A stretch of 63,206 bases of DNA from Vulcanococcus limneticus LL (GTDB taxonomy: Bacteria; Cyanobacteriota; Cyanobacteriia; PCC-6307; Cyanobiaceae), in assembly GCF_002252705.1 (NCBI RefSeq), contig NZ_NQLA01000012.1:1-63206 (forward strand), read 5' to 3'. Made by a program: the position numbers and the translations under genes. How positions within the stretch are numbered: the stretch's first letter is position 1; each line of letters opens with the position of its first letter. Shown here in pieces: positions 36,902 to 46,701 of the stretch. Below the pieces are notes generated by a model. It saw nothing but the letters and a program-made list of their open reading frames with translations, did not search any database and had not been told where the DNA came from.

Positions 36902-37681
36902 CTACCCCAGCCTCAGCCGCGCCAAGGCGAACAGCAGCAGGCTCCAGCTGGTGGTCCACTCCACGCAGGCGCCATAGCTATCACCGCTGTGGCCGCCCAG
37001 GCGCCGCCCCAGCCGCCAGGGCACCAGCAGGGCCGGCAGCAGCCCCAGCCAGCCCTGCCACCACCAGCCGCCTGCGGCCCACGCCAGGGCTGCAGCCGTG
37101 AGCGACCCCAGCAACAGCGCGGCCGGCACCAACTCCAGCAGCAGGCCCCGCCAGTGGCGGCGGTGGAAACCGGCCGTGCCCTGGGCGCGCAGATAGGGAA
37201 ACGCCTGCATCGCCACCAGCGGCGCGATCCGGCCCCATACCGCCGCCCATGCCAGCGCCCAGGGGGCCGCCGCCGCCAGCATCGCCAGGGCGGCCACCCG
37301 CAACAGGAGCAGCTGGACCATGGCCTGCACGCCGCTGGCCCCAACGCGGCTGTCGTCCATGGCCTCAAGGCAGCGCTCGCGGCCGGCGGCCAGGCCATCG
37401 GCAGTGTCCATGGCGCCATCGAGGTGCAGACCGCCGCTGATCCAGATCCCGAGGGCCAGCACCAGGGCCACCTGGGCCAGCCGGGGCAGCCGCCCCTCGC
37501 CCGCCGCCCAGAGCAGGGCCTCCAGTCCACCGATCAGCAGACCGATCCAGGGCGCGAAGCGGGCGATGCGCTCAAAGCGGGGCCGCAGCCCCGGCGGCAG
37601 GGGCAGCACCGAATAGAACACCCAGGCTCCCGCCAGGTCCGCCAGCCAGGACGGGGCGCTGGGCTGGGGCGATCGGGCCAT
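36902..37681 (-). CDS. cobS: adenosylcobinamide-GDP ribazoletransferase (cobalamin synthase)
   Basis: A 259-residue membrane enzyme joining adenosylcobinamide-GDP and alpha-ribazole late in B12 or pseudocobalamin synthesis. Signatures are [27 protein letters not shown] (acidic Mg-binding motif), [13 protein letters not shown], and [13 protein letters not shown] near the C-terminus. About six hydrophobic helices are visible. ATG at 37681 gives family length. It is divergent from tgt. Confidence 0.95.
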   Translation of the reverse strand: MARSPQPSAPSWLADLAGAWVFYSVLPLPPGLRPRFERIARFAPWIGLLIGGLEALLWAAGEGRLPRLAQVALVLALGIWISGGLHLDGAMDTADGLAAGRERCLEAMDDSRVGASGVQAMVQLLLLRVAALAMLAAAAPWALAWAAVWGRIAPLVAMQAFPYLRAQGTAGFHRRHWRGLLLELVPAALLLGSLTAAALAWAAGGWWWQGWLGLLPALLVPWRLGRRLGGHSGDSYGACVEWTTSWSLLLFALARLRLG

Positions 37682-37764
37682 GGGGCGCGGGGGCCGGGGG
37701 TGCGGGGGAATCCTGCCGCGACCGGCACCTAGGGTCGCCGCAGACCCTGCCCCCAGCCGGCCCC

Positions 37765-38988
37765 TTGAGCGCGAGCGGCACCACCTCCCCCGACGGCGCC
37801 GCCGCTCCGGGTCCCACGAGCGCCAGCCGCGCACCAGCCGCCACGGAGGCAGCCAGCCCAGATGGCGCTGCGTTCCCCTTCACGATCACGGCACAGTGCC
37901 CCCGCACCCGGGCCCGCTGTGGCTGCTTCCACACCCCCCACGGCGTCGTCACCACGCCGCGCTTCATGCCGGTGGGAACCCTGGGCACGGTGAAGGGAGT
38001 CACGGCGTCCCAGCTGCGGGACACCGGCGCCCAGATGGTGCTCTCCAACACCTATCACCTGCACCTCCAACCAGGTGAGCAGATCGTGGCCGAGGCCGGT
38101 GGGCTGCACCGCTTCATGGGCTGGGACGGCCCGATGCTCACCGATTCCGGCGGCTTCCAGGTGTTCAGCCTGGGGGCCATCAACACGATCAACGACCAGG
38201 GCGTGGTGTTCCGCTCCCCCCGCGACGGTGCCCGGATCGCGCTCACCCCCGAGCGCTCGATGGCAATCCAGATGGCCCTGGGGGCCGATGTGGCCATGGC
38301 CTTCGACCAGTGCCCGCCCTATCCCGCCAGCGAGGCCGACGTGGCCACAGCCTGCCGCCGCACCCACAGCTGGCTGGAGCGCTGCATCGCCAGCCACAGC
38401 AAGCCCGATCAGGCCCTGTTCGGCATCGTGCAGGGGGGCTGCTTCCCCGCACTGCGGGTTGAATCGGCCCGGGTGGTGGCCTCCATGGGCCTGCCGGGCA
38501 TAGCCGTGGGCGGGGTAAGCGTGGGCGAGCCCGCCGAGGAGATGCACCGGATCGTGCGCCAGGTGGGCCCCCTGCTGCCGGAGGCCGTGCCCCACTACCT
38601 GATGGGGGTGGGCACGCTGCGGGAGATGGCGATCGCCGTGGCCAACGGCTTCGACCTGTTCGACTGCGTGATCCCCACCCGCCTCGGGCGCCATGGGGCG
38701 GCCCTGGTGGGTGGGGAGCGCTGGAACCTGAAGAACGCCCGCTTCCGGCACGACCACACGCCCCTCGATGCCGGCTGCCCCTGCCCGGCCTGCCAGAACC
38801 ACAGCCGCGCCTACCTGCACCACCTCATCAAGAGCGAGGAACTGCTCGGCAAGATCCTCCTGAGCCTGCACAACATCACCCAGCTGATCCGCTTCACCAC
38901 GGCCATGGGCCAGGCGATCCAGGACGGCTGTTTTGCAGAGGATTTCGCTCCCTGGGAACCGGAGTCTCCAGCCGCTCACACGTGGTAG
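37765..38988 (+). CDS. tgt: queuine tRNA-ribosyltransferase
   Basis: A 407-residue enzyme exchanging guanine-34 of target tRNAs for a queuine precursor. Motifs are [86 protein letters not shown] and the zinc site [21 protein letters not shown] start gives an extra Ala/Ser-rich stretch of about 35 residues before the conserved core; no better start is present. psbK begins 29 bp downstream. Confidence 0.95.
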   Translation: MSASGTTSPDGAAAPGPTSASRAPAATEAASPDGAAFPFTITAQCPRTRARCGCFHTPHGVVTTPRFMPVGTLGTVKGVTASQLRDTGAQMVLSNTYHLHLQPGEQIVAEAGGLHRFMGWDGPMLTDSGGFQVFSLGAINTINDQGVVFRSPRDGARIALTPERSMAIQMALGADVAMAFDQCPPYPASEADVATACRRTHSWLERCIASHSKPDQALFGIVQGGCFPALRVESARVVASMGLPGIAVGGVSVGEPAEEMHRIVRQVGPLLPEAVPHYLMGVGTLREMAIAVANGFDLFDCVIPTRLGRHGAALVGGERWNLKNARFRHDHTPLDAGCPCPACQNHSRAYLHHLIKSEELLGKILLSLHNITQLIRFTTAMGQAIQDGCFAEDFAPWEPESPAAHTW

Positions 38989-39017
38989 CGTCCGCCTCAC
39001 GCTCAGTGAATTCCGGG

Positions 39018-39161
39018 ATGGCCGCCTACGCCCTGCAGACCCTGGCCCAGCTCCCCGAGGCCTACCAGGCCTTCGGCCCCCTGGTGGACATCCTGCCGAT
39101 CATCCCCCTCTTCTTCCTGCTGCTGGCCTTCGTGTGGCAGGCCTCCGTCGGCTTCCGCTGA
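39018..39161 (+). CDS. psbK: photosystem II protein PsbK
   Basis: A 47-residue precursor of a one-helix photosystem II core subunit near CP43. The mature part begins [19 protein letters not shown] and continues through the helix to [10 protein letters not shown], as in all PsbK. About ten N-terminal residues are a leader removed on maturation. It lies 29 bp after tgt and may be cotranscribed. A GAGACT-CTCC-AGTCTC hairpin lies 127 bp downstream but has no T run. Confidence 0.96.
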   Translation: MAAYALQTLAQLPEAYQAFGPLVDILPIIPLFFLLLAFVWQASVGFR

Positions 39162-39382
39162 GCCACGAGAGCCCCAGGCAGGAACGCGTTCTGGCCGAAG
39201 TCTGGCTGCGCTCAGCCCCTGCCTGATGGCCGATCCGAGGGAGGGCAGGTCGCTCCTAATCCGATCGCCTGATGCAGTCCGGTCGGCGGAGACTCTCCAG
39301 TCTCAACCCCCCCCAACCTGAACCTCCCCAGCGGTGTGGCGCCCAGCCCACCGCTTTTCTTGTGGCCGCCCAGAGGCTCGCC

Positions 39383-40192
39383 TCAACCGCGACGCAGCAC
39401 CTGCCAGGCGAAGGCCGGCAAGGCCAGCATGCGCCGCCAGCGGCTGGGTTCCTGGATCAGGCGATAGAGCCACTCGATCTGCAGGCGGCCCATCCAGGCC
39501 GGGGCCCGCTGCTTGGTGCCCGCCCACACGTCGAAGCTGCCGCCCACACCCATCCACAGGCCCGGCTGACCCTGGTGCAGGCGCTGGATCCAGGTCTCCT
39601 GGCGGGGCACCCCCAGGGCCGCCAGCACCAGATCGGGGCGCTGGCCGCACAGCCCCGCCTCCAGGGCGGGCCAGAGGGCCGGATCCTGGTAGCCATGCAG
39701 CGTGAAGACCAGATTCAGCCCGGGAATTTCGGCGCCGAGACGCTCACGCAGGCCAGCCATCACCTCAGGGCTGGCACCCACCAGGGCCACCCGCCAGCCA
39801 TGGCGGGCGCCGTACTCCAGCAGGGCCCGGGCCAGCTCGATACCGGGACTGCGCCGCACCCGGTAGCCCTGCCGCGCCAGGGCCCAGACCACGCCGGCGC
39901 CGTCGGGGATCACCAGGTCGGCAGCGGCAATGGCCGCCCCCAGCCCCGGGTTGGCCCGGGCCGCCATGGTCATCTCGGCGTTGAGTGTGACGATCTGACC
40001 GCCGCCGCGCTGCTTGAGTTCCAGGGCCGCCGCGAACACATTGGCGCAGACGGCCACCGGCACCCCCAGCACCCGGGTGATCCGCCAGGAGGGCGGGGCA
40101 CCGGCGGCCCCGCCACCGGAGCGGTTGCTGGAGCCCTGGCCTGCGCTGGAGCCGCTGCCCGCCCCGGGGCCGTTGGTCGCCATGGATGCCAT
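39383..40192 (-). CDS. WecG/TagA/CpsF family glycosyltransferase
   Basis: A 269-residue GT26 enzyme. Conserved segments are VLGVPVAVCANVFAAALEL, QIVTLNAEMTMAAR, AADLVIPDGAGVVWALARQGY, RVALVGASPE, and LGVPRQETWI with GVGGSFDVWAGTKQRAP. The family adds a sugar (ManNAc-type) to a lipid-linked precursor in surface polysaccharide synthesis and could act after the GlcNAc-1-P transferase at 18.6 kb, though they are far apart. The first 30 residues are Gly/Ser/Ala low-complexity; start at 40192 or 40183. Confidence 0.9.
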   Translation of the reverse strand: MASMATNGPGAGSGSSAGQGSSNRSGGGAAGAPPSWRITRVLGVPVAVCANVFAAALELKQRGGGQIVTLNAEMTMAARANPGLGAAIAAADLVIPDGAGVVWALARQGYRVRRSPGIELARALLEYGARHGWRVALVGASPEVMAGLRERLGAEIPGLNLVFTLHGYQDPALWPALEAGLCGQRPDLVLAALGVPRQETWIQRLHQGQPGLWMGVGGSFDVWAGTKQRAPAWMGRLQIEWLYRLIQEPSRWRRMLALPAFAWQVLRRG

Positions 40193-40281
40193 CTGCCGGT
40201 CGGGCCGCGCGGGAGAATCTATGGCCGGCGCCCCGCCCAGCCGCGCCCCCAGGCAACCCGCGCCCCCCGGTCCTCCGCGCC

Positions 40282-43200
40282 ATGACCTCCACCAGCGCCT
40301 CCCTGCCCGCCCCGCTGGCCCCAGGCGACGCGACGCCGATCCCGCCCCTGGCCTGCGGCGCCGACGCCCCCCGCCCGCTGGTCCCGGCAGAGGCCCGCCG
40401 CGTGCTGGCGCAACTCGACAGCCAGATCGAGCGGGTGGTGCTGCAGCGCCAGCATCCGATCACAGGCCTGCTGCCCGCCAGCACCGCCCACACGGTGCAT
40501 GGCAACTACGGCGACGCCTGGGTGCGCGACTGCGTCTATTCGATCCAGTGCGTCTGGGGACTGGCCCTGGCCCACCGGCGCCTGGACGGGCCCAGCACGC
40601 GGGTGTTCGAGCTGGAGCAGCGGGTGCTGCAGCTGATGCGTGGCCTGCTCAACGCCATGCTGCGCCAGGCCGCCAAGGTGGAGCGCTTCAAGCACAGCCT
40701 GGCGCCGCTCGATTCCCTGCACGCCAAGTACGACACGGGCTCCGGCAACCCGGTGGTGCCCGACGACGGCTGGGGGCACCTGCAGCTGGATGCCACGGCC
40801 CTCTACCTGCTGCAACTGGCCCAGCTGACCCGCTCCGGCCTGGTGGTGGTGCACAGCTCCCACGAGCGGGACTTCCTCCAGAACCTGGTGTACTACGTGG
40901 CCCGGGCCTATCGGGTGGCGGACTACGGCATCTGGGAGCGGGGCGACAAGGGCAACCACGGCCTGCCGGAGCGCAACGCCAGCTCGATCGGCCTGGTGAA
41001 GGCGGCCCTCGAAGCCCTCGACGGCCTCGACCTCTATGGCCCCCACGGCGACGGCCGCAGCCGCCTGCACATCCCCCACGACGCGATCGTGCGCCTGCGA
41101 CGGGCCCTGAACGGTCTGCTGCCACGCGAATCGGCCAGCAAGGAGGTGGATGCGGCCTGCCTGTCGGTGATCGGCTACCCGGCTTGGGCCGTGGAGGATC
41201 CGGCCCTGGTGGAGCGCACCCGCGCCAAGATCCGCCGCGAGCTGGGGGGGGCCTACGGCTACAAGCGCTTCCGCCGCGATGGTCACCAGACGGTGGTGGA
41301 AGACCACGCCCGGCTGCACTACGAGCGGGAGGAGCTGGCCCAGTTCGAGGGGATCGAGTGCGAGTGGCCGCTGTTCCTGGCCTACGAGCTGATCACCGCC
41401 TGCTGCGAGGAGCGCTGGGGGGAGGCCTGGATCTGGAAGGCTCGCCTCGACAAGCTGGCGGTGCCCGTGGAGGGCGTGCCGCTGCTGCCCGAGCTGTACC
41501 TGGTGCCGGAGGGCGCCATCGCCGCCGAGCGCCGCCAGCCCGGCAGCCAGCCGCGGGTGCCCAACGAGAACGTGCCCCTGCTCTGGACCCAGAGCCTGAC
41601 CTGGCTGGCGGAGCTGCTGCTCAACGGTCTGCTGCTGCCGGAGGATCTCGATCCGAGCGGCCGGCGCCTGGGCGCCAGCCTCGGGGCCGAGCAGGTGCTG
41701 GTGGCCCTGGTGCCCGCCACCGCCGCCATCGCCGAGCGCCTGGCCGCCGCGGAGCTGCCGTTGACCCAGCCGGACGCCGCTGGCGACAGGCTGCGGGTGG
41801 TGCCCTCCCGCGACCTGGCCGAGCGGATGGCGGCGGTGGGAACCAACCCCAGGCTGGGGCTCAGCGGCCATCCGCCCGTTCGGATGGAGAGCATGGCCAC
41901 CGCCCGCCTCTACCGCCAGGGTGGGGAGCTGCTGGCCGTGCTGCCGGCGGTGCTGGAGGAGGGCACCTTCTACCTCTCCGACGACCCGGAGCAGTTGGTG
42001 GACGCGGTGGCCACTGAGGTGAGCCAGCTGCAGCGCCACTGGCGCGGCGGCGGCGCGCCGCTGCTGCTGATCCCGGTGGCGGAGGCACCGTTCCGCCGCA
42101 ATCCGGAGACGATCCTGCGGCTGGGCCAGCAACTGCGCAGTGGTCGGCTGGAGGGCGTGCCGGTGCAGCTCGCCCCCCTGGGTGAGCTGCTGGATCAGGC
42201 GGTGTGGGTGGACTTGCCCGCGGCCGCTGCCCTGCCCCAGCCGCCACGGGAGCCCGATGCCCGGCCGCTGCTGCGCTCCAGCACCAGCGTGGCGCCGCTC
42301 ACGGCGGCCGAGGAACAGGAGCTCGAGGAGATCCCGATCAGCGACCTGGCCGAGCGCCTCTGGCGCAGCACCTCGCTGCCGGAGCAGGCGGAGCTGCTGG
42401 AGCAGCTGGTGCGGCGCCTGGGGCCGGAGGCCCAGCTGCAGGGCCCCGGCGCCCGGGTGAGCCTGCAGGCCCTGCTCGATGAGATCTACCGCCGCGCCCT
42501 GGCCGAGGGCGATTGGAACGTGGTGCGCCGCTGCGCCGGCTCCCTGGGCCTGATCCACCCCCAGCTGGAGGATGCCCTCACCGACCTGCTGGTGCGCCAG
42601 AAGCAGGTGGTAGTGGGCCGCAACTACACGAACGAGTCACTGATCACCCAGCCCCAGGGCAGCCAGGTGATCGCGGCGATGATCCAGCGCTTCAGCGGCG
42701 AGGACGGGCGGGAGTGGGTGCTGCAGCAGGAGCTGCTGCTGGCCCTCGACGGCCTGGCCCGCCAGGAGCCGGCCCTGCTCAGCGGCAGCCTCACCCTGCA
42801 GCTGGGCCAGCTGCTGCTTCTGCTCACCAGCGAACTGGCGGGGGAACGGGATCTGGCACCCGATGAGGCCTTCGAGGCCCTCTGCGACCTGCCCCCCCAC
42901 GCGATCCGCCGCCAGCTGCGGCGCGTGATGGCGGATGTGGAGCACGCCAAGGCAGCGCTGCAGCGCAAGGAGCAGCTGCATGTGAGCGGCCGGGTGCGCT
43001 GGGAGGTGCCCGATCCCCTCGACGAGCTGCCGCGCGGCAACTGCTGGCTGCAGCACCGCCAGCGGCTCGGCGCGCTGCAGCAGGTGCCGCGCGACTTCTA
43101 CCCCGGCATCTGGGATCTGCTGCACCACTGCCGCGGCCTGGTGATCGGCGACAAGCTGGAGCGCCGCAACCGGCTGGACAGCGCGCCGCTTCTGAGCGAG

Positions 43201-43536
43201 AAGACACCGGGGGAGCGCAACTTCGCCAGCCTGGTGGAGCACCTGCTCAGCAAGATCGAGGCCGCTGAATACCGCCAGCTCTGCACCGAGACCCTGGTGA
43301 CCCTGATGGCCTTCGTGGGCGCCAACCCTCAGGTGCACTTCAACGACTACCTGGCCCTCGACGTGGTGATCGGCCACGCGGTACGGGTGGGCTGGGAGCA
43401 GGAGCACCCCCAGCAGCCTCGGGATCTCTACCCGCTGCACAAGGCCGAGGCTTGGGAGCGCTTCTACCGCTCCTCCCCAGCCCTGTGCCGCCGCTGGCAA
43501 CTGCAGGCCCTCCGGGAGCTGGCGGAGGCGGGCTGA
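40282..43536 (+). CDS. GH15 / phosphorylase-kinase-alpha-beta-like protein
   Basis: A 1084-residue protein. The N-terminal half has the (alpha/alpha)6 features of glycoside hydrolase family 15: HTVHGNYGDAWVRDCVYSIQCVWGL, PVVPDDGWGHLQLDATALYLLQLAQL, DYGIWERGDKGNHG, SSIGLVKAALEAL. The C-terminal half has no motif I recognise except Leu-rich helical repeats, similar in order to eukaryotic phosphorylase kinase alpha/beta subunits. A role in glycogen metabolism or its regulation is plausible but not shown. There is no signal peptide. ATG at 40282 starts just before a low-complexity region; it is divergent from the GT26 gene. Confidence 0.85.
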   Translation: MTSTSASLPAPLAPGDATPIPPLACGADAPRPLVPAEARRVLAQLDSQIERVVLQRQHPITGLLPASTAHTVHGNYGDAWVRDCVYSIQCVWGLALAHRRLDGPSTRVFELEQRVLQLMRGLLNAMLRQAAKVERFKHSLAPLDSLHAKYDTGSGNPVVPDDGWGHLQLDATALYLLQLAQLTRSGLVVVHSSHERDFLQNLVYYVARAYRVADYGIWERGDKGNHGLPERNASSIGLVKAALEALDGLDLYGPHGDGRSRLHIPHDAIVRLRRALNGLLPRESASKEVDAACLSVIGYPAWAVEDPALVERTRAKIRRELGGAYGYKRFRRDGHQTVVEDHARLHYEREELAQFEGIECEWPLFLAYELITACCEERWGEAWIWKARLDKLAVPVEGVPLLPELYLVPEGAIAAERRQPGSQPRVPNENVPLLWTQSLTWLAELLLNGLLLPEDLDPSGRRLGASLGAEQVLVALVPATAAIAERLAAAELPLTQPDAAGDRLRVVPSRDLAERMAAVGTNPRLGLSGHPPVRMESMATARLYRQGGELLAVLPAVLEEGTFYLSDDPEQLVDAVATEVSQLQRHWRGGGAPLLLIPVAEAPFRRNPETILRLGQQLRSGRLEGVPVQLAPLGELLDQAVWVDLPAAAALPQPPREPDARPLLRSSTSVAPLTAAEEQELEEIPISDLAERLWRSTSLPEQAELLEQLVRRLGPEAQLQGPGARVSLQALLDEIYRRALAEGDWNVVRRCAGSLGLIHPQLEDALTDLLVRQKQVVVGRNYTNESLITQPQGSQVIAAMIQRFSGEDGREWVLQQELLLALDGLARQEPALLSGSLTLQLGQLLLLLTSELAGERDLAPDEAFEALCDLPPHAIRRQLRRVMADVEHAKAALQRKEQLHVSGRVRWEVPDPLDELPRGNCWLQHRQRLGALQQVPRDFYPGIWDLLHHCRGLVIGDKLERRNRLDSAPLLSEKTPGERNFASLVEHLLSKIEAAEYRQLCTETLVTLMAFVGANPQVHFNDYLALDVVIGHAVRVGWEQEHPQQPRDLYPLHKAEAWERFYRSSPALCRRWQLQALRELAEAG

Positions 43537-43569
43537 GCGCCCTGCCTCCAGGCAGACACCGCAGGCGGG

Positions 43570-44562
43570 TCAGATCGGGTTGTCGAGGGTCATGCAGAGG
43601 GTGGGCTGCTCCACGCACTGCTCGATCAGGTCAGCCAGCAGCAGGGCGCGGGTGGCCTGGGGGCCATCCACCGCCGGCTGCTCCTCGCCCCGCACGCACT
43701 GCAGGAAGTGCTCCAGCTCAGCCACCAGCGGATCCACCGGCGAGGTGCTCACCTCCTCAATGAAGCCGTCATTGCGGTAGAGGAGTTCGCCGTGATCGGC
43801 GCTGAAGGAGAGGTTGGAGCGGCGGTGGATCTGCAGGCTGCGGTTGAGGAAGTCCGTCTCCACCAGGCTGCCGCGGCAGTGGGCGCTGAGGCTGCGGATC
43901 TTGCGGTGGGCCATCTTGCTGGCCGTGAGGCTCGCCACCACCCCGTTGGCGAAGCCCAGGGTGGCGTTGACATAATCAATCGGGCCCTCGGCGCTACGGC
44001 CACCGGCCGCCGCCAGGCGCACCACCGGCGCGGCAGCCAGCTCGAGCACCAGGTCGATGTCATGGATCATCAGATCCAGCACCACGGACACGTCGTTGGC
44101 TCGGTCGGGGTTGGGGCTGTGGCGCCGCGCCTCCAGCACCACCACCTCCTCATTGGCCACCACCTTCACCAGCTCGCGGAAGGCCGGGTTGAAGCGCTCG
44201 ATGTGGCCCACCTGCAGCAGGCGACCGGCGGCATCGGCGGCACCGATCAGCTCGGCCGCCTCCTCCTGGCTAGCGGCGATCGGCTTCTCGATCAGCACGT
44301 GCAGGCCCGCCTGCAGACAGGCCATCCCAACCCGGTGGTGCAGCAGGGTCGGCACGGCGATGCAGACCGCCTCCACTTCCGGCAGCATCGCCTCGTAGGA
44401 GGGGAACCAGCGGCAGCCGAACTGGTCTACCGCCAGCTGGCCGCGCGCGGTGTCGGGGTCGGCCACGCCCACGAGCTCGGCGTCGCGCAGCAGCCGCAGC
44501 ACCCGGGCGTGGTGCCACCCCATGTTGCCGATGCCGATGACACCAACGCGGACGGGCTTCAT
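43570..44562 (-). CDS. Gfo/Idh/MocA family oxidoreductase
   Basis: A 330-residue NAD(P)-dependent oxidoreductase of unknown substrate. The N-terminal Rossmann domain has VGVIGIGNMGWHHARVLRLL, VCIAVPTLLHHRV and the EKPIA motif (VLIEKPIAAS) with the conserved Lys. The C-terminal dimer domain has GHIERFNPAFREL and MIHDIDLVLEL. Sequences like this often act on UDP-sugars in surface glycan synthesis. It lies 35 bp downstream of the CBS-domain protein gene. Confidence 0.9.
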   Translation of the reverse strand: MKPVRVGVIGIGNMGWHHARVLRLLRDAELVGVADPDTARGQLAVDQFGCRWFPSYEAMLPEVEAVCIAVPTLLHHRVGMACLQAGLHVLIEKPIAASQEEAAELIGAADAAGRLLQVGHIERFNPAFRELVKVVANEEVVVLEARRHSPNPDRANDVSVVLDLMIHDIDLVLELAAAPVVRLAAAGGRSAEGPIDYVNATLGFANGVVASLTASKMAHRKIRSLSAHCRGSLVETDFLNRSLQIHRRSNLSFSADHGELLYRNDGFIEEVSTSPVDPLVAELEHFLQCVRGEEQPAVDGPQATRALLLADLIEQCVEQPTLCMTLDNPI

Positions 44563-44597
44563 GGCGTCGGTCTCTGGGCGCTGGGAATTATCGGCGA

Positions 44598-45869
44598 TCA
44601 GGCGACCTCCTCGGAGCTGCGGCGGGTGATCTGAACCCGATCGATGCGAGGCCCGTCCATGGCCGTGATGAGGTACTGGTGGCCCTTCCAGCGCAGGCTC
44701 TCGCCGGAACTGGGAATGTGCTGCAACCGTTCCAGCAGGAAACCGGCCAGGGTGTGATGGCCATCGGCCTCGGGCAACTGCAGGCCCAGCTGGCGGTTCA
44801 GCTCGAAGATCTCCAGATCACCCGCCACCAGCCAGCTGTCGTCCTGGAGCTGCTGCAGGTCGTCCTCGTCGCCCTCCGGATCGTCCTCGTCGCCCACGAT
44901 CTCGCCGGTGAGGTCGGCCACGGTCACCAGCCCCTCGGTGCCGCCGTGCTCATCCACCACCACCAGCAGGGGCTGACCGCTGCGGATCAGGGGCAGCAGC
45001 TCCGCCAGCGACGCGGTCTCCTGCACCCGCGGCACCGGCGCAACGAAGGGGACCAGGGGGGAGTCGCTCTGCAGCAGGCCACGGGCGATCGGTTCGGCCA
45101 GGCGACGCAGGTCCAGCACACCGCGCACGTCGTCGAGGGAGCTGCCGATCACCGGGAAGCGGGCGTGATGGGTTGTGTGCACCGCCTCCATCAGCTGGGA
45201 AAACCGCACGTCCAGCGGCAGGGTCACCATGCCGGAGCGGGGAACCATCACCTCGCGCACCTGAGTATCCCGCAGCGAGAACACCCCCTCGAGGATGCTG
45301 CGCTCATCGGGCATCAGGCCGGTGACCCCACCGGTCTCGATCAGGGTCTCCAGCTCGCCGGCGGAGAGGGCCGGCACCAGCTGATCCCAGTTGCGCGGCA
45401 GGCCCAACAGCCGCAGCAGGCCGTCGCCGAGGCGCTCCAGCACAAGCAACAGAGGTGCCAGGCTGCGGCTCACGGCCTCCAGCAGGGGCGCCAGCCGCAG
45501 GGCTGAGGCCTCGGGCCGGTGCAGCACCCAGGCCTTGGGCACCAGGCCGCCCACCAGGGTGGCCAGCACCACCAGCGCCAGGAACACCGACAGATCGATC
45601 CAGGGCCGCTGCACCGCGGGATCCAGGCGCACCGCCAGGCCCCGGCCCAGCCAGCCCAGGGCCACCAGGGCCAAGGCACTGCCCAGCTGAGTGGCGACGA
45701 GAGCCCGCCGCAGCCGCTGCTGCAGCCGCGCCACCGCCCGGGCGCCGGGATGGCCATCAGCCTGGAGCTGCTGCACCCGGCTGGGGCGCAGCCGGATCAG
45801 GGCGAATTCACCAGCTGCGAAGAAGGCCAGCAGCAGCAGCAGCAGGGCCGCCAGGGCCAGATAGCGCAT
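44598..45869 (-). CDS. CNNM/HlyC-CorC-type membrane protein with CBS domains
   Basis: A 423-residue protein of the hemolysin C/CorC/CNNM family, linked to magnesium or cobalt efflux. Three to four hydrophobic helices form the DUF21 part (about residues 1-130). The CBS pair includes VFSLRDTQVREVMVPRSGMVTLP and HHARFPVIGSSLDDVRGVLDL. The corC_HlyC domain at the C-terminus includes LLVVVDEHGGTEGLVTVADLTGEIVGDEDD and HTLAGFLLERLQHIPSSGE. The topology and order match the family. Confidence 0.92.
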   Translation of the reverse strand: MRYLALAALLLLLLAFFAAGEFALIRLRPSRVQQLQADGHPGARAVARLQQRLRRALVATQLGSALALVALGWLGRGLAVRLDPAVQRPWIDLSVFLALVVLATLVGGLVPKAWVLHRPEASALRLAPLLEAVSRSLAPLLLVLERLGDGLLRLLGLPRNWDQLVPALSAGELETLIETGGVTGLMPDERSILEGVFSLRDTQVREVMVPRSGMVTLPLDVRFSQLMEAVHTTHHARFPVIGSSLDDVRGVLDLRRLAEPIARGLLQSDSPLVPFVAPVPRVQETASLAELLPLIRSGQPLLVVVDEHGGTEGLVTVADLTGEIVGDEDDPEGDEDDLQQLQDDSWLVAGDLEIFELNRQLGLQLPEADGHHTLAGFLLERLQHIPSSGESLRWKGHQYLITAMDGPRIDRVQITRRSSEEVA

Positions 45870-45955
45870 GGAGTGGCGGGCGGCGCGGGGTCAGGGGCAA
45901 ACTGTAGACAGGGAACCAGGGGCCAGCCGCCGGGGGGCAGAACGACGCGCTCCGA

Positions 45956-46028
45956 TGGGGGTCGCGGGGATCGAACCCGCCTCAGGCGAATTATGAGTTC
46001 GCTGCATTCACCAGATTGCTAGACCCCC
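45956..46028 (-). tRNA. tRNA with CAU anticodon (Met elongator or Ile2)
   Basis: A complete 73-nt cloverleaf on the minus strand: acceptor GGGGGTC/GACCCCC with A73, anticodon stem GCGAA/TTCGC enclosing CTCATAA, T arm GCGGG TTCGATC CCCGC. CCA is not encoded. The anticodon CAU does not by itself separate elongator Met from lysidine-modified Ile2. It is not the initiator type, which lacks a G1-C72 pair and has GGG/CCC pairs in the anticodon stem. Confidence 0.9.
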
Positions 46029-46040
46029 GGTGGCGGGGTT

Positions 46041-46634
46041 TTACCACAGGCCCCGGACAGGGGTGCGGTAGGTGATCCGGGGCTGAGGTTGTTGGGTGAC
46101 AGGGACCGCGCAACTGCCTTGGGGAAGCCCGCTGCAAAAACCATTGTTCACGTCGTCAGTCCGCCACGGGAGCGGATTGCTCTGGCGATCGAGCAGAGCT
46201 TGGTAGGTGTTGTGGAGAGCTGAGCCGTCCCAGACGATCGTCTGATCAGGGAAACCGAGGCCAACGACTCTGGTGCCATCACCGCCGCCCATGGCGATTC
46301 CGAGGATGTCGGTGATCTGGTGGGTGATGTCGACCCCGCGGGCAAAGGGCGCTGTGTAGGAGTAGAAGCGCTGCTCCACCATCTCGGGTGTGGTGGTGAC
46401 AGGACCGCAACGGGTGACTTCCACCGGACCGAAGGCGTTCATGCCGGCCGGCCCAGATCCAGCGAGCGGCGCCTCCAGCGTGGTGGTGCAGACCACCGGA
46501 CCTGCCTCGGCGCTTGGCGGCTGGGCCAGACACAGGCTGCCCACACAAGCTGCGGCGGCCAGGGCCGAGGCCATCGGCAGACCACCCGGCAGCCCACTCG
46601 GCAGCCCAAAGGTGCGGGGCATGACGCGGGTCAT
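46041..46634 (-). CDS. putative secreted protein of unknown function
   Basis: A 197-residue protein. A signal peptide is suggested by a basic start, a hydrophobic Ala/Leu/Cys stretch (MASALAAAACVGSLCLA) and an AEA-GP cleavage site. The mature part carries Cys in VVCTTT, TRCGPV, GFCSGL and GSCAVP, so disulfides are likely. It contains RFYSYTAPFARGVDITHQITDILGIAMGGGDGT and a tail RITYRTPVRGLW. I do not recognise the family. ATG at 46634 was preferred; a second ATG is at 46622. It is divergent from pyrE and next to the CAU tRNA. Confidence 0.65.
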   Translation of the reverse strand: MTRVMPRTFGLPSGLPGGLPMASALAAAACVGSLCLAQPPSAEAGPVVCTTTLEAPLAGSGPAGMNAFGPVEVTRCGPVTTTPEMVEQRFYSYTAPFARGVDITHQITDILGIAMGGGDGTRVVGLGFPDQTIVWDGSALHNTYQALLDRQSNPLPWRTDDVNNGFCSGLPQGSCAVPVTQQPQPRITYRTPVRGLW

Positions 46635-46701
46635 GACAAGGACATCCTGATGTAGGCGCAAACTAGACAACCTCCCCCCGCTTTGCCAGAGGCACCGGCC
46701 C

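Noticed and set aside
39288-39303. Terminator-like hairpin after psbK (GAGACT/AGTCTC)
   Set aside because: The 6-bp stem is followed by A and C residues, not a T run, so it is not a convincing rho-independent terminator.
40219-42558. 779-codon open frame on the minus strand
   Set aside because: It is antisense to the GH15-like gene and has no recognisable domain.
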